Source: Takakia lepidozioides
Taxonomy: Eukaryota; Streptophyta; Takakiopsida; Takakiales; Takakiaceae
Direction: 5' to 3'
NCBI GenBank assembly: GCA_030704615.1
Contig: CM060733.1
Coordinates: 65,970,001-66,034,000 of the forward strand
DNA length: 64,000 nucleotides
Shown here: positions 41,323-52,545 of the stretch, in pieces
Layout of the letters: each line of letters opens with the position of its first letter
How positions within the stretch are numbered: the stretch's first letter is position 1
Notes under the pieces: generated by a model
The model's input: the letters and a program-made list of their open reading frames with translations, nothing else
What the model was told of the DNA's origin: nothing
Database searches by the model: none
Made by a program: the position numbers and the translations under genes

Positions 41323-42990
41323 TGGAAACTGAAACGGCTACATTCATGGAGCCGCCAATTTTCATCCGTGCAACTTCCTATAAGGGGGGAATTTAAATGT
41401 GCCATGGAGCCTGAGGAATTGCACCGTTTGCGAACTCATTGTAATCTCCTTGCACAGCTTCCTGCCTCCGCGCTGCTTCCTCCATCCAGAGGCTGTTGTC
41501 ATTCAGTGTCCTCCGCTACTCTTTTGCAAGGATGTCGTGCCGCCGCAATCTTGCTGACTGCCCTTATCATGGCCACGATTATGCGATGTTCAAACCGAAA
41601 TCAGGAGACGTCATTATGAGCTATGTGCATCAAGATCATCGCCACAATGCAAGCATGCATGGTACCCTTTGGTGCTTAGCCCCGAGCAAACAGTTAGTCC
41701 TGTCTGTTTTCACTGACGCTTCTGGAGTCAATTTGCTAGGCTATGCATGCATGCAATTACAGTGTACCAGGGTATGTCACTTCTCACGGGGCAAGGAAAG
41801 AAATAGGCTAAGGGGTTGGAGAAGGGAATTAAGGGGCGCAGACAGCAAAGACCACAGACTGGGAGGGAAGAGTAGAGAGGTAGGAAAAAGCAGTAGGGGG
41901 AGGGTGGAGCAATGTAATAGTGGCTCTTTCTCATGCACAAGAGGCTGGCCCACAATGCTCGTACCCCCAACCGTTCCCCAACTTCAACTGACGTTTTCTT
42001 CATCTTCACTTGGACAGGTTCAGAAGCAAACAAAGGTAGACCAACAGTACACATTCACACACGGCAAAAGCTTGAAGCTGTGCGTTGGAATCCAGCAAAT
42101 CAAGATGAGGTATATTGAGCATCGAATCCAGCAACAAAGCAAGTTACATAAAGATGGCACACAATTTTGATTTTAGTGCATCTTTATGTTGATCTCATGC
42201 ATGTACACCTGAATGCTGAGGCGCAGCAATATGCATGTAAATTTAGCAGGTAAGGGTGTACTCATACCGTTGCCTGCGAATTTTGGCTTGCCACAGCTTT
42301 ATGGCCATCGACCTGGTTGGAAACTAACCCTCCCCGAGCCTTTCGTGGTTCCACACCCACCAGGGTTTAGCTTATCCCCGCAACTTAGCTGCAGGATAAA
42401 CTTAATTTCCCACAACTGCCATTAAGGTGCTTGCAGAGGCACTTGTCTACATGCAAACTTGACAGCCGATATAGCAGGTAAGGGGGATAGACTGGCAAAG
42501 TCTTGGCAGGAAATATGGGAAAACGGGATGTGGGGCTGGGTGTGCGCACAATGGAATATTTGGAGGACTATTACCGCTTTGAGCGAGGTGAGGGTGAGGG
42601 TCAATGCGGTCCGTGGGTGCTGCAAATTGTTGACCTTGATATACCCAGCTGGAATGGGAAGCCGGACAGATCATGCACGGCCATGCTTTGGCGCTGGAAC
42701 TGCTGCCAGTGGACCAGGGAGGACTGCACCGGCGAGAACTTTATTTGTGGAGTTCACTGCGCTTTTCCAGTATATGGAGACATTCGCCTGAGTTGCAAAG
42801 ACGAATCGCACGGGCATATGAGGCCCACAGTGACCCTGTCAATGTATGATGGTGGTATCATTGATGGGCATGACCACCAAGGGCACTAGAACGACCGCAA
42901 TGCATTTTACCTGGAGGTGCCGCGTCACTAATGAGCTTGTTTTGAGGGCTATCGAAGCTCTGTCGACTTGGTGACGCCCATGTAGAAGGC
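41323..42990 (+). pseudogene. Gene Q copy 2, interrupted
   Basis: The plus strand begins ETETATFMEPPIFIRA (41,325-41,375), like ETETATFMEQPIFIRAG of copy 3. It continues with DCPYHGHDYAMFKPKSGDVI (41,560-41,620) and SVFTDASG (41,704), then about 0.8 kb without homology, then EYLEDYYRFERGEGEGQCGPW (42,552), TAMLWRWNCCQW (42,680), FPVYGDIRLSCKDE (42,768) and MYDGGIIDGHD (42,843). The break falls inside a string that is continuous in copy 3 (SVFTDASRIKREYLRAMEYLEG), so 41.75-42.53 kb is an insertion, although an intron with poor boundaries is possible. Stops occur at 41,388 and 42,888. It runs toward the palindrome array at 43.25 kb. Confidence 0.5.
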
Positions 42991-43039
42991 GGAAGGGTTT
43001 TAGACTTGTTTGGACTTGCTTAATGTGAGACACCGTGTT

Positions 43040-43800
43040 CAATCAATAAAACAACCCATCGTGCCCTCACTTTTGTGTACTGTGTTTCCTTGTATTCTAT
43101 GAACTGCTGTTATTGGCCCACTGTTCAGAATTTGTGGTCTCATTTGTACTATGTCTCTCTCCACATCAATCGCCAGAAGAGCGATATCAGAGTCATGAGG
43201 TCGAGGAAATGCGTCTTTGCATAAACGGAAAGATGTACATGCCCAAGTAATGCGGCACCGCATTTCCTTTGTTCCCATGCATTGATGTCCGGCTTCAACT
43301 CCACTGTGTTGGTCGCAACGGAAATGTGGCGCCGCATTCCAGTCTCCACAATGGAAATGCCTTTGTTGACATGGCATTTCCATACTTCGAATTGGGAATG
43401 CGGCACCGCATTTCCATATCCGACATAGAAATTTCGTTTTCGACATAGGTATGCGGCACCGCATTTCCGTTGATCACAATGGAATGTGTTGCCGCATTTC
43501 CGTGCAAGGGTCAGGAATTGGACAAACTTCCATATCCAAAATGGAAATGCGGCACCGCATTTTCATATCCAACATGGAAATAACGTATTGCACATAGGAA
43601 TGCGGCACCGCATTTCCGTTTAGCGCAATGGAATGCGGTGCCGCATTTCCGTGCAAGGGGCAAGAAATGGACAAACTTCCATGTCCCAAATTGAAATGCG
43701 GCACCGCATTTCCGTTCGTCCATGCGATTTGGGATGTCCAAAACAAGAAATGGAAAATTGTTGGTGTCCCGCTTATGGAAATGCGGTGCCGCATCTCAGC
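43040..43800. repeat. ATGCGGCACCGCAT palindrome array 1
   Basis: Ten copies of ATGCGGCACCGCAT or ATGCGGTGCCGCAT, usually extended by GGAA and TTCC, start at 43,250, 43,324, 43,398, 43,451, 43,484, 43,547, 43,600, 43,633, 43,696 and 43,781. Spacing is 33-85 bases, and flanking phrases such as GGACAAACTTCCATATCC recur. The array separates gene Q copy 2 (plus) from gene P copy B (minus); its last copy lies inside the gene P coding sequence. Confidence 0.92.
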
Positions 43801-44082
43801 TGCAGCCAACTCTCTCCGCTTCCTTCTGTCCTCCCTAGCCCTCTCCAAAATCAGCTCTACTTTATTGGGATTCTCACATCGTCTAATCGCTGTCTTTGCA
43901 AGCTTAGCTGCATAACTAGGAAGGGAGTAGTCCTTCACTGGGCTCTTCATGAAGTCCGACCTCGCAAAGAACGGGACATTCTCCCTGGCAAGAAATGTAG
44001 GCACCACTGATTTTGACACAGATCTTGGAATCCTACACATAATATTCACTTCCCCAGACCAATGAGAACCACAATCCGACAT
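43795..44082 (-). pseudogene. Gene P copy B, C-terminal exon cut by the palindrome array
   Basis: The minus strand reads NVPFFARSDFMKSPVKDYSL, then SYAAKLAKTAIRRCENPNKV and EDRRKRRELAAAE, matching NVLFFARGDFM in copy F and EDRRIRKELVATE in copy E. Immediately after this the palindromes begin, and the acidic VRW part found in copies E and F is missing. The array therefore invaded or replaced the end of the exon, or marks an intron whose next exon is lost. Confidence 0.65.
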
Positions 44083-45425
44083 TCACGTGAAAGAAAGAAT
44101 GACCCAGAAGGCTTTGCAAACTTACAATGATTCCACTCACTCGTATTCTGGGTTCTCCTCAGCATCAATTTCCTTTGTCTCTTCCTCCGAGTCCGAGGAA
44201 TCCTCCGAGGAGTCAGTGGCTGCGATGGCAGCCTTTGGCGGTAGTCGTTGAAGCCCTTCCAGATGGGATCCCCACGCGGATGTGTCCTCCTCGTAGGCAA
44301 AGACGTGCAGGTCGGAAAACCGGCCAGCCCACATTGAGGCACCTGTGATAATGGCATCCACTCATTATGCACACATGGCCCTTCAGAAATGGAGAATCTG
44401 ACCATAATGAAAATTCACAAAACAACATAGTACCAAAATCTGTATACATGTTCCACACAGATGAGGTCCAGCACTCTGCCCTCCATCTCAGTGCATGCCT
44501 CCAGAATGGTATGGATGAAGGCAGGGCTCCGAGTCTGTGAATATTGCAGGGGATCCATTGAAGTGAGGCTATGAGGGAGGAGTTCCGTGGGAATGTTGTT
44601 GAATAGGACGTCATAATCGATGGGGTCGCAGTTTGGGTCAACCAACAATCCGTCCTTCCGGAAAGCAAAGGTCGAGTTCTCTTTCACAAAGCAGTATGCA
44701 TCGAATTGCTTCGTCTGCAAACACAGTGGAGAACGATCAGAATTCGAATTCAGCACCGCATTTCAAATCAGCTTAAAAAATGCAAGCAGGGTTGCCAATG
44801 TTGTAATTACCATCTTCCCTTCCGAGCGAAGGCCCAATGTGTTGATGCACGTCCACTTCTTCTTCAGAATTGGGATGACACTCTTGCGGGTCCACTTCGT
44901 AATTCTTCCCTTTGTGTTTTTGCCTCTGCTCGCAAGAACAACCACACACCCTCTGTCGTCCAACACCATGAGGCGAGCCCAAATCCTTTTTTCCAAAAGT
45001 CCTCGGAGTACCTGTTCCAAGACGGCACAACATGCAGTCCTTCCACAGGCTCTCCATTCGGAATATCCAAGATGATCATATCGCAAGATTACAAACCCAG
45101 GGGTGTCGAAAAGCTCTTTGGCAGCCGCCTTCTTCAGTGCTCTGCCTTTCAGCCCCTCCATGGACTTGTAGTATGCCAACTTGGCTGCCCGCCCATCCAA
45201 AGCCGCCAGGAAACTCTCATTCACACATTGTACTATTGTTTCTGGCTCCACTTTCGGCCTCTTCTTTTCCACCGCTCGAAAGGGTGCCCCCCTGGGGGGT
45301 TGAAGAGTGCCTTCTTTGTTGAGCCTGTTCTTGTCCCTTTCTGACAATGGTGGCTGCAGGGGATTTAGGCTACGTTTCTCCGGGTGGGCTGGTTGCAAAG
45401 TCTCCATCTTCGCCCTCTTCTTCAC
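44083..45425 (-). pseudogene. Gene P copy B, methyltransferase-like half
   Basis: On the minus strand, from right to left: KRPKVEPETIVQCVNESFLA (about 45,270-45,210); DMIILDIPNGEPVEGL (45,080-45,030, after a frame change near 45,085); SWNRYSEDFWKKGFGLASW and GVWLFLRAEAK (44,990-44,920); WTCINTLGLRSEGK (44,850-44,815) in the other frame; a short intron; FVKENSTFAFRKDGLLVDPN and DPIDYDVLFNNIP (44,690-44,585); and, after another intron, LHVFAYEEDTSAWGSHLEGL with an acidic tail (44,320-44,140). The order matches copy A. The LDIPNGEP box plus the hydrophobic WLFL strand and the CIN ending suggest a Rossmann methyltransferase. The frame changes show the copy is dead. Confidence 0.55.
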
Positions 45426-46002
45426 CCTCTTCCTGCTCTTTCTGTTTCTGCTTCTTCGTCTTCTTGGGGGTCACAACTGCTGCTCCTTGCTGGCAAGTCC
45501 TCTTCTTCGACCCCTTCTGTTGAGCCTGCACAGCTGCATCCACCATCTTCTGTGCCTTCTCAACTACCTTTCTGGATTCTTCCAGAGCAGCAGTGTCCTT
45601 TGCCTTTTCAGGCCCACCAAGGACACGTCTTTCCCTTCTCTTCTCCTCCGCTTTCGCGTGCAGCTCTTTCTCCGATTCGTCAACAAGTCCGCCAGACATG
45701 TCCAGGTACAGGGGCATCCAGCAAGAGCGAGGCCTACCATTGTTTCTGCATCCCTTGTGTGTAGACACAGCTTGCGCCCGGCACGGTCCAAGCCATGAAA
45801 AACGGGGGCTCTTGCGCCAGGGCCCCTGTCTTAAGTAGCACGTATTTCATATACCTGCAACACAGTGAACATGCGTGAGTACAGGTTTTGAACAATGTAT
45901 TTGCAGAGTGCAACCGAAAACATAAAGTGCGAATGCGGTGCCGCATATCCCAGGCACACCTCATATCCTAGGTTTTGCATACAACGGGAGCTGTGCTTTA
46001 CC
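45426..46002 (-). pseudogene. Gene P copy B, PPFF exon, linker, and short palindrome intron
   Basis: After the donor at 46,001 a 147-bp intron (45,855-46,001) contains one ATGCGGTGCCGCAT palindrome (45,933-45,946). The next exon reads RYMKYVLLKTGALAQEPPFF and MAW, matching RYCKFSLLEKRHLSFEPPFF in copy D. It continues with CWMPLYLDMSGGLVDESEKE and a Lys/Glu/Gln-rich linker (EEKRRERR, KKTKKQKQKEQEEGEEEGED) likely to be disordered or coiled-coil. A stop or frame change lies near 45,745. Confidence 0.6.
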
Positions 46003-46901
46003 TGTACACAATTTGCATTGTTACTTTTCCCGCCCCCTCCTGATGTGTGAACTCCACGCTCCTTCTTGTTGTCTGCAGCTCCCTGACAAAGAGGGAGTCC
46101 TTGTACGCACATCTGAAACGTGTCATGTACTCTTCCAATGTCTGTGTTCCATCCCATTTTACGTACAAGTCGAACGAATTTGTATGGAGTATGACTTGCT
46201 CCTTCGCATTCGTCGTTACCTGCATTTACAACATGCATTGTCACAGAGGCATTCATGGAATTCATGCCAACAAAGGAAATGGGGGGAAATACCTTGAATT
46301 ACCTGGAACCACCAAGTCATGCGGTTGAGCCAGACATCCATGACAGGGTCGGAAACTTCGAGTGGAAAAGACCACATGGTCCTTATACTCTCTGATGCAT
46401 TCCAAATCGACAGCCACCTTGTCTGCCATTTCCGATCCAATGTCAGGAGTAGGAAGTACAGTCGCTATTGCTAAAAAAGAAATTCAATGCAGTGCAACCT
46501 CACCTTCTCTTTCGCCTCCACACATGCCGTTGAGAGGTGATGCAGTTTCTCCAATTGCATGGTTGGCTGCATGGCCCGCAAATAATGTTTTGCAATCTCT
46601 GGGATGAAGTCCTTTCCGAGAGCCGGATCTGCAATGGCCACCAGCTTCACAAGCTTTGACTTGTACTTGGTTCTGGACTTCACCCCGGCTTCCTTCAAGT
46701 GGTCCGTCAATGCCTGCAATGTTTTGGACTGCCCCTCACTTTCCATGAAGAAGCGTTTGGCATGGGCCAAATCCAGCTTGATGTTTGATTGCAAAGAACA
46801 ACATGCAGAAGCATTACATACGATCCATGTGGACAGATGACTGGAAATTGGGGAAGGATCAGGCAAGAAAAATGGGAGGACGACTTACTTTGTATACTAC
46901 C
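46003..46901 (-). pseudogene. Gene P copy B, upstream exons
   Basis: Exon 46,502-46,830 encodes LAHAKRFFMESEGQ and VAIADPALGKDFIPEIAKHY, then LEKLHHLSTACVEAKEK, matching IADPGLGTEFLEQVKAHY and EKLHRLSISMVDNATK in copy A. Exon 46,300-46,450 encodes TPDIGSEMADK and, after a one-base shift, LEVSDPVMDVWLNRMTWWFQ, matching VVSDHTFDQWLHKATFWSQ. Exon 46,003-46,218 encodes TTNAKEQVILHTNSFDLYV and FTHQEGAG, ending QIVYR at the conserved donor. The upstream part with the DGNHR motif is absent; the LTR of a gypsy element begins at 46,902. Confidence 0.65.
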
Positions 46902-48499
46902 TGTCGTGCACCTCACTTCGGTAAGCTCCCCCTCAAGTCATAGTTACTCGCTTTGATGCGCGCGCCTGACTCCCAACCTGGCCGCGGGGCCAACTTGGAG
47001 CTTTGGCTGCTCACCGGGGCATAACGGTCCCCCTTTGTTCTCCCAAAGAACCCTCCACCGATTTGGAACCAGCGGAAATTCCCTTTGGTAGTTGGCAGTC
47101 CGGAACAGCTCCCCACTCTTTGGTCGCTTTCCGGCTCGCTCGCTTACTCACTAGTTTTTGGTCACCAACGGGCTTGCACCGTTCTCGGGGTTACTACTCC
47201 TTATATATACTTCTGTAGCTGTCCGCGGGGGTTTCACAACCAGCCATGCCATTTTATGGCGAACCACCATGAAACCCCTCGACTCCCGGTGATGAGTCGC
47301 GGTGAGTCTTGGCCCACTCACCACGGCCCCTATGGACCGTGATGAGTCCCAAGACTCCCCACGACTCCCACCACGAGGTCTCCGCCCCCATGGTGAGTCC
47401 TATGCCACCCCCACTAAGTCCCGCTAAGCTACCACCACCCCTTGTGGAGCCACCCCCGCCACAACCCGGTGTGCGGGGCTCCACCTAGTGAGCGCTTCCG
47501 CATCCTTGAGTGCCTTGGGCACTCAAGGGTGCTTCAGCCCCCCATACCTATCGCTGCCGCTGCCCCCACCACAGGGGCAGCCCCTCATGTGTCCCGACCC
47601 CCTGCCCTCAAGGCAAAGGGCCGCGACACACACCCCTACCAACAGGGAGTCGATGTCCTCATCGACTTGTCCATTTTGTAGAAACGAACATCCAAGTTGT
47701 GGCGTCTCACATCAAGGAGTTTGTTTCCGTACCATGGCGTCCCATGGCAAAGAACCAAACCCCACACTTGACTCTACTCTCCACTAGCTAGTTCGGCCGA
47801 CTTCCTCCAAGTCCCGGCCAAGGGTGGAGCCTCTCAAGCTCCTCCCAGTGCACTCTTCTTGGCCTACTTCAAGGCCAAGGAACGATCCTCCCCGAGAATC
47901 GAATCGCCTTACTGCAACAACATTGCTTGCGACCGCTCATGATGCCGCTTTGGGCATCGCCTTGAGCAAGGGTTCACCTCAAACCCTCTTTGACTAGAAA
48001 GATAACCTTGAACCAACCGCGCGCCCCAATCACTACAATTGGGTCCGCCTTGGAATGCTGGCCTGAGGTACGGGAACACGCCGAAGCCGCACTACGACTT
48101 CGTCCCGAGGCTACACGATTATAGTACGTGAACGGAAGCACGTAGCTTCCGCGTTAGCCCGCACTACAAGGCAACCCCCTCGATAGCGCAGTTATAGTAC
48201 GCGCACGCGCCAGGTGCGCACTAGCACGTGAACTCCCAAAGAAGGCACAAGTTTCCTTGCCCCTTGGATGGGAGTCACCCGATTTCGGCACTGTGCAAAC
48301 ACACGATTAACCCAATTTACCTCTCCCACTTTTATAAGCTAGCATGCATTCTACACACTAGCCAACCATACCATGCATCACCATTCCAAACAAAATAAGA
48401 AGCACAACATTTGAAAACCATTTCATTTAAAGCAAATTTTGTACAATACAAGTTTTTGCAATCGGATTCCTGAGCTAGCTAAGCCGGGCTAAGCATGCA
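46902..48499 (-). mobile_element. Probable 3' LTR of a Ty3/gypsy chromovirus
   Basis: On the minus strand, TGGGGGAGGAAA (48,500-48,511) is a classic polypurine tract and is followed directly by TGCATGCTTAGCC (48,499 downwards). The other end reads GGTGCACGACA (46,912-46,902), giving TG...CA termini and about 1.6 kb. A TATA-like TATATATAAGG lies at about 47,199-47,209, about 0.3 kb from the LTR end, as expected for U3. Positions 47,280-47,400 have repeated GTGAGTC and GACTCAC words. No long gene frame is present. The second LTR is absent. Confidence 0.6.
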
Positions 48500-48536
48500 T
48501 TTCCTCCCCCACGCTCCAAGGTTGATATCCCCATCA

Positions 48537-49612
48537 ACGCTTCTTCCGCTTTTGAGGTCGCCCTTCGAAAACTGCAACCGCCTCGGATGCGTTTCCCATT
48601 TCTGAGGCACGCACCCAAGATGCCTCCACATGATGATAGCCCTTCCATTTGACGAGATACTCCGTTTCTCAGTTCTTGAACCTCCTCGACTTAAGTACTG
48701 CCTCCACCTCGTACTCAGGTTCATTTTCATGATCCAACAGCACAGGTGGCGGACGCAACACTTGATGCCGATTCGGACGCGCTTCATCTTTGAAGTAAGG
48801 CTTCAAAAGGGAGACGTGAAATACTGGATGCACCTTGCTGTTTGCCGGCAACTCCAATTCATACACATCCTCATTCATAACCTTCCGGATGCGAAAGGGC
48901 CCCGCATACGGAGGTACGAATTTTGGACTCACTTCCGGAGGTAGTCGGAAATTCTTGATGTTCAACCAGACCTCCGTGCCTGCCTCAAACTTCACTTCCC
49001 TCCGCTTCTGATTCGCCTGCCTTTCATACCGTTTCCTCGCTTTGGCAATGTTGTATTTTGCGAGCTTCAACAAACGCTCGCATTCTTCCAGTTCCGCCGC
49101 TACTGCCGGTTCCTCAACGTCCTGGGCAGCCCAACTTGTCGGCACCAGAGGTGCTTTTCCATAGACCAATACGAAAGGGGAAACTCCTATTGCGGAGTGT
49201 TCTGTGTTATTATAACATAACTCTACCGCGTCTAAGTGTTCCACCCAGTCTGATTGGTCTGCCGACACGTAATTCCGCAAGATCTGCTTCACTACGGAAT
49301 TCACTCTTTCCATTTGGCCGTCGGTCGTAGGTCGGAAGGCGGTGCTCATCTTCAGCCTCGTCCCCATCTTCTTCCAAAGTGTCCTCCAAAATTTACTCGT
49401 AAACTTTGGATCGCGGTCCGAGACAATATCCTTTGGGACTCCATGATGTTTTAAGACGTGGGCGAAGTAAAGTCGCCCTGTCTCTTGCGCCGTTGCCGTC
49501 TCCTTGGTGGGGATGAAATGGCCCATTTTACTGAACCTATCCATCACCACCATGATTGCATCGAATCCTTTTGACAGCGGCATAGCAGTCATGAAATCCA
49601 TCGAGCTCGTAG
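48537..49612 (-). pseudogene. Ty3/gypsy integrase core and chromodomain (5' truncated)
   Basis: The minus strand reads SMDFMTAMPLSKGFDAIMVV (first catalytic Asp), IVSDRDPKFTSKFW (second Asp) and TDGQMERVNSVVKQIL (Glu), so the DDE triad is intact. It continues with KFVPPYAGPF and LPANSKVHPVFHVSLLKPY, then a chromodomain: EYEVEAVLKSRRFKN, a TGA at 48,669-48,671, then YLVKWKGYHHVEASWV and an ending near 48,539. Chromodomains bind methylated histone H3 and steer insertion. The stop is one C-to-T change from CGA. Everything upstream of the integrase core is missing: at 49,612 sequence switches abruptly to gene P copy C. Confidence 0.88.
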
Positions 49613-49943
49613 AGTGCAACCGAAACGATAAAGTGCAAATGCGGTGCCGCATTTCCCAGACTAACCTCATAACCCAACTTTTGCATACAACGGGAGCTGG
49701 GCTTCACCTGTACACAATTCGCATTGCAGCTTTTAATCCTGCCCCCTCCTGGTGTGTAAACTCCACGCTCCTTCTTGCTATCTGCAGCTCCCTGGCGAAG
49801 AGGTTGTCCTTGTACACACATCTGAAACGTGTCACGTAGTCTTCCAATGTCTGTGTTCCATTCCATTTGACGTACAAACCGAACGAATCACTATGCATTA
49901 CGACTTGCTCCTTTGCATCCATCATTACCTGCACTCTTAGTAT
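49613..49943 (-). pseudogene. Gene P copy C fragment
   Basis: Very similar at DNA level to 45,890-46,225 of copy B: the exon encoding DAKEQVVMHSDSFGLYV to FTHQEGAG and RIVYR, the donor at 49,707, and one ATGCGGTGCCGCAT palindrome (49,639-49,652) at the same distance into the intron. It is fused in frame to the end of the CACTA transposase at about 49,940 and cut by the gypsy fragment at 49,612. No complete gene remains. Confidence 0.75.
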
Positions 49944-51480
49944 GGCATTGCGAACCCCAGGCGCCATCAACCCACGTAGAGCAAGTGGGAGGATCTGTTG
50001 CATTAGCACGTGATAATCATGTGACTTCAATTGGCTCAACTTTTGTTTGACCACATGTTTTTTGAAAGTAGAGGCATAGCCAGTGGGTACTTTCAGATTC
50101 GTGATAATCTCCAGGAACACCCGCTGCTCTGGTTTTGTGAGCACATATGGCGCATCAGGCATTACCAATGTATCCACTCTGGTGGGATGGCGTCGTAACC
50201 AAAGAGGCTTTCGAATGCCCTGCAATTCCATATCGCGGCGAACTTGCATCGTGTCCTTCTCGCCGAAAATAGTCTTGATTATGTTCTCCGTCACGTTCTT
50301 CTCGCAATGCATGGTATCAAAAGTGTGGCGGATGATAAGATGCTGCACCATGTGGTCTAACAAATTAGGCACATTGCAATGCAGTCATGAATGATGTTTA
50401 CAGCACAGGTTCAGTAAACAAACAATCATGCACAATGAAAAACCAACGCACTATTTTGTTCCCAAAACACATGTGTGGTAATCGCACCTCCCAGTAAGGC
50501 AAGTCAAACAGAATGGACAGTCGTTCTCCTTCAATGGCTGCCACATCCACGGCTGCAACTCCCACCCACAATATCGTTAGCTCCTCCACTAGTGGTTGCA
50601 GGTAAACATCCACATTTTCATTTGTCACAGATTCCTTTCCAGGAATGAGGAGTGTTAACATGACAAAAAATTTCTTCGTTACCAACCATGGAGGTAGATT
50701 ATAATTGAGCACCATGATGGGCCAGGTGGACCAAGAAGTGGATTTGGTGCCATAAGGATTGACCCCATCCAGTGCCAATCCAAGACGCAGATTTCTTGGA
50801 TCTGAAGCAAAATCCGGCCATGTGTTGTCAATATGGCACCAAGCCTTACTGTCTGCAGCATGCCGGACCATGCCATCTGCACTTCTATGATTGTTGTGCC
50901 ACTTCATGAGCTCTGCCAACGTCTTAACTCGAAACATCCGTTTCAATCTAGGTATGAGAGGAAAGTATCGCAACACCTTCTTGGGCACCTTCCCACGGCC
51001 GTCCATGTATCGACGACTATGGCACTTGGGGCAATTAGCAGCCTTTTTGAGGTCTCCACGAAACAATACACATCCACGCTCAAAATCTCCAGCCTCAACA
51101 ATGAAAATAACTCATCCACAAATGCGTTGGTACATCTGTGAGTGGCGCAAGAATTGAGCAACATCAATGTGGCAGTCAATCGGTTGTGAACGCTCCCATT
51201 GTATAAGGGGATTTGGGACTCTCGCATGAGTTTTCCATGGTGAAGATCATTTGGCGCGCCTGCTTCTTCTCCGCCCATATTTTCCCCATCAGGCATTTCA
51301 GAGGGATTTGCGCCATTCTCAACAGCCTCATCATTGTCCAAGTGAACGGCATTTGGGGCAGGTGTGGGATTCTCCCGGAGGGTATCTGATATTTCAAATG
51401 CATCTTACACAGCACGGGCAATCTGGCCCCGTAGCCCATTGCCGTCTTGTCCATCCAAATTGACGTCGTTTGCAACACTC
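49940..51480 (-). pseudogene. CACTA (En/Spm) Tnp2 transposase
   Basis: The minus strand has the hallmark strings of plant Tnp2: LYNGSVHNRLTATLMLLNSC and TNAFVDELFSLLRLEIL (51,190-51,075), then NCPKCHSRRY, PKKVLRYFPLIPRLKRMF, HAADSKAWCHIDNTWPDFAS, LALDGVNPYGTKSTSWSTWP, LLIPGKESVTNENVDVYLQP (51,030-50,590), and later HTFDTMHCEKNVTENIIKTI and LKSHDYHVLMQQILPLALRG (50,340-49,960). Tnp2 is the catalytic protein that cuts CACTA ends. Defects: TAA at 51,405-51,407, and a frame change near 51,070 where about 40 residues expected between the EILS and LFRGD segments are missing. The C-terminus is replaced by gene P copy C. Confidence 0.85.
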
Positions 51481-52545
51481 TCTAGGCTACATTCAGCCTC
51501 CACTTTAGAGTTGGATATAATGTAGCCCTGTGAACGCAAATGAAATCATAAATTGGGATACGATGAACAGGCTTTTTTCAAAACTCCCAGATTATGAAAT
51601 TTCATTTAAACACTGTCATGTAAGCAAACACTTTGTAGAATTGCACTAGTTCAATACAGGTGAATGCTACAAGTCTCCCCCGCACTTGCGAATCAGGAGA
51701 CGAAATTGGTCGGCCACAGACTTCATTTCGAAGCAGCTTGTGGAGCTCAGACACAAACACAAATGAAAACTACTCTCATATAATACGGCAAAGTAGGAAC
51801 ACAGTTTTCATCGAAAAACAAAACAAACATACCCTCTATGATAGAGGGAGACATCCCCACATACAGACAGCTATCTGCACAGACCAACAAAGTGAAAGCT
51901 CTCAACAAATATGCCCAAGTGGGCAGTGCGTTGAAGGCATGACACATGGCAACAAACTGCCAAAAGCCCAAAATGCATATTGCCTTCACACATGGCAGTC
52001 AACAACGACCATGTAGTCATGACCCTGACTACATGACTCCAGTACAACCAATGGAAGAACACCACGTAGTTGAAATGTCCATGATCCACGGTCATGAAGT
52101 CATGGACATGACTACTCTGACGCACTACCGACTACATGACTCCATCACTACGACTCCATGACTCCAATACATCCAATGGAAGAACGACACGTAGTTCGGA
52201 CTCCAGTCACTCCCACGACTGTCCAAAATGCGGACATGCGCGGGCGTGCTGCGAGCATGTCAGAGTGCGTGCGTCGTGCAAGGCGTACCGGGACTGTACA
52301 CTGTCGAAGGTTTGGGTCCCTCCCATACTTTGTTAGGTGTTTTTTGGCCATCGGTAGAAACTGCGAGATCCCTCCATGGCATATTTTGCATTTGCACAAT
52401 ATTTTGTGGTGCCCTTGTGCAATGGCATGCGCCTCCTCTAGTCGCCACAGTTTCTCATCTTTCCTGCGCACACGGAGTCGTTGAGCTGTTAGCCGAAACC
52501 CCGCTCTCGTTGTATACATTGTACTTACACAGGGGGTGTGCAAGG
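51481..52545 (-). pseudogene. Tnp2 first exon and intron with ATGACTCCA repeats
   Basis: An exon at about 52,260-52,543 (minus) encodes LEEAHAIAQGHHKILCKCKI and CHGGISQFLPMAKKHLTKYG, a CxCxxC zinc knuckle typical of Tnp2 N-termini in such elements. The intron (about 51,490-52,255) contains an imperfect duplication: ACTACATGACTCCAGTACA (52,029) with CCAATGGAAGAACACCACGT recurs at about 52,150-52,195. Words CATGACTCCA and TAGTCATG alternate, a weak palindromic array. No other gene is seen. Confidence 0.55.

Noticed and set aside
41496-42170. Plus-strand 224-residue frame as one protein
   Set aside because: Only its first third matches gene Q; the rest lies in sequence absent from copy 3 and has no coding character.
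43250-43794. ATGCGGCACCGCAT array as a CRISPR array
   Set aside because: Spacing is irregular, spacers are themselves repeated, the units are palindromes, and the context is eukaryotic.
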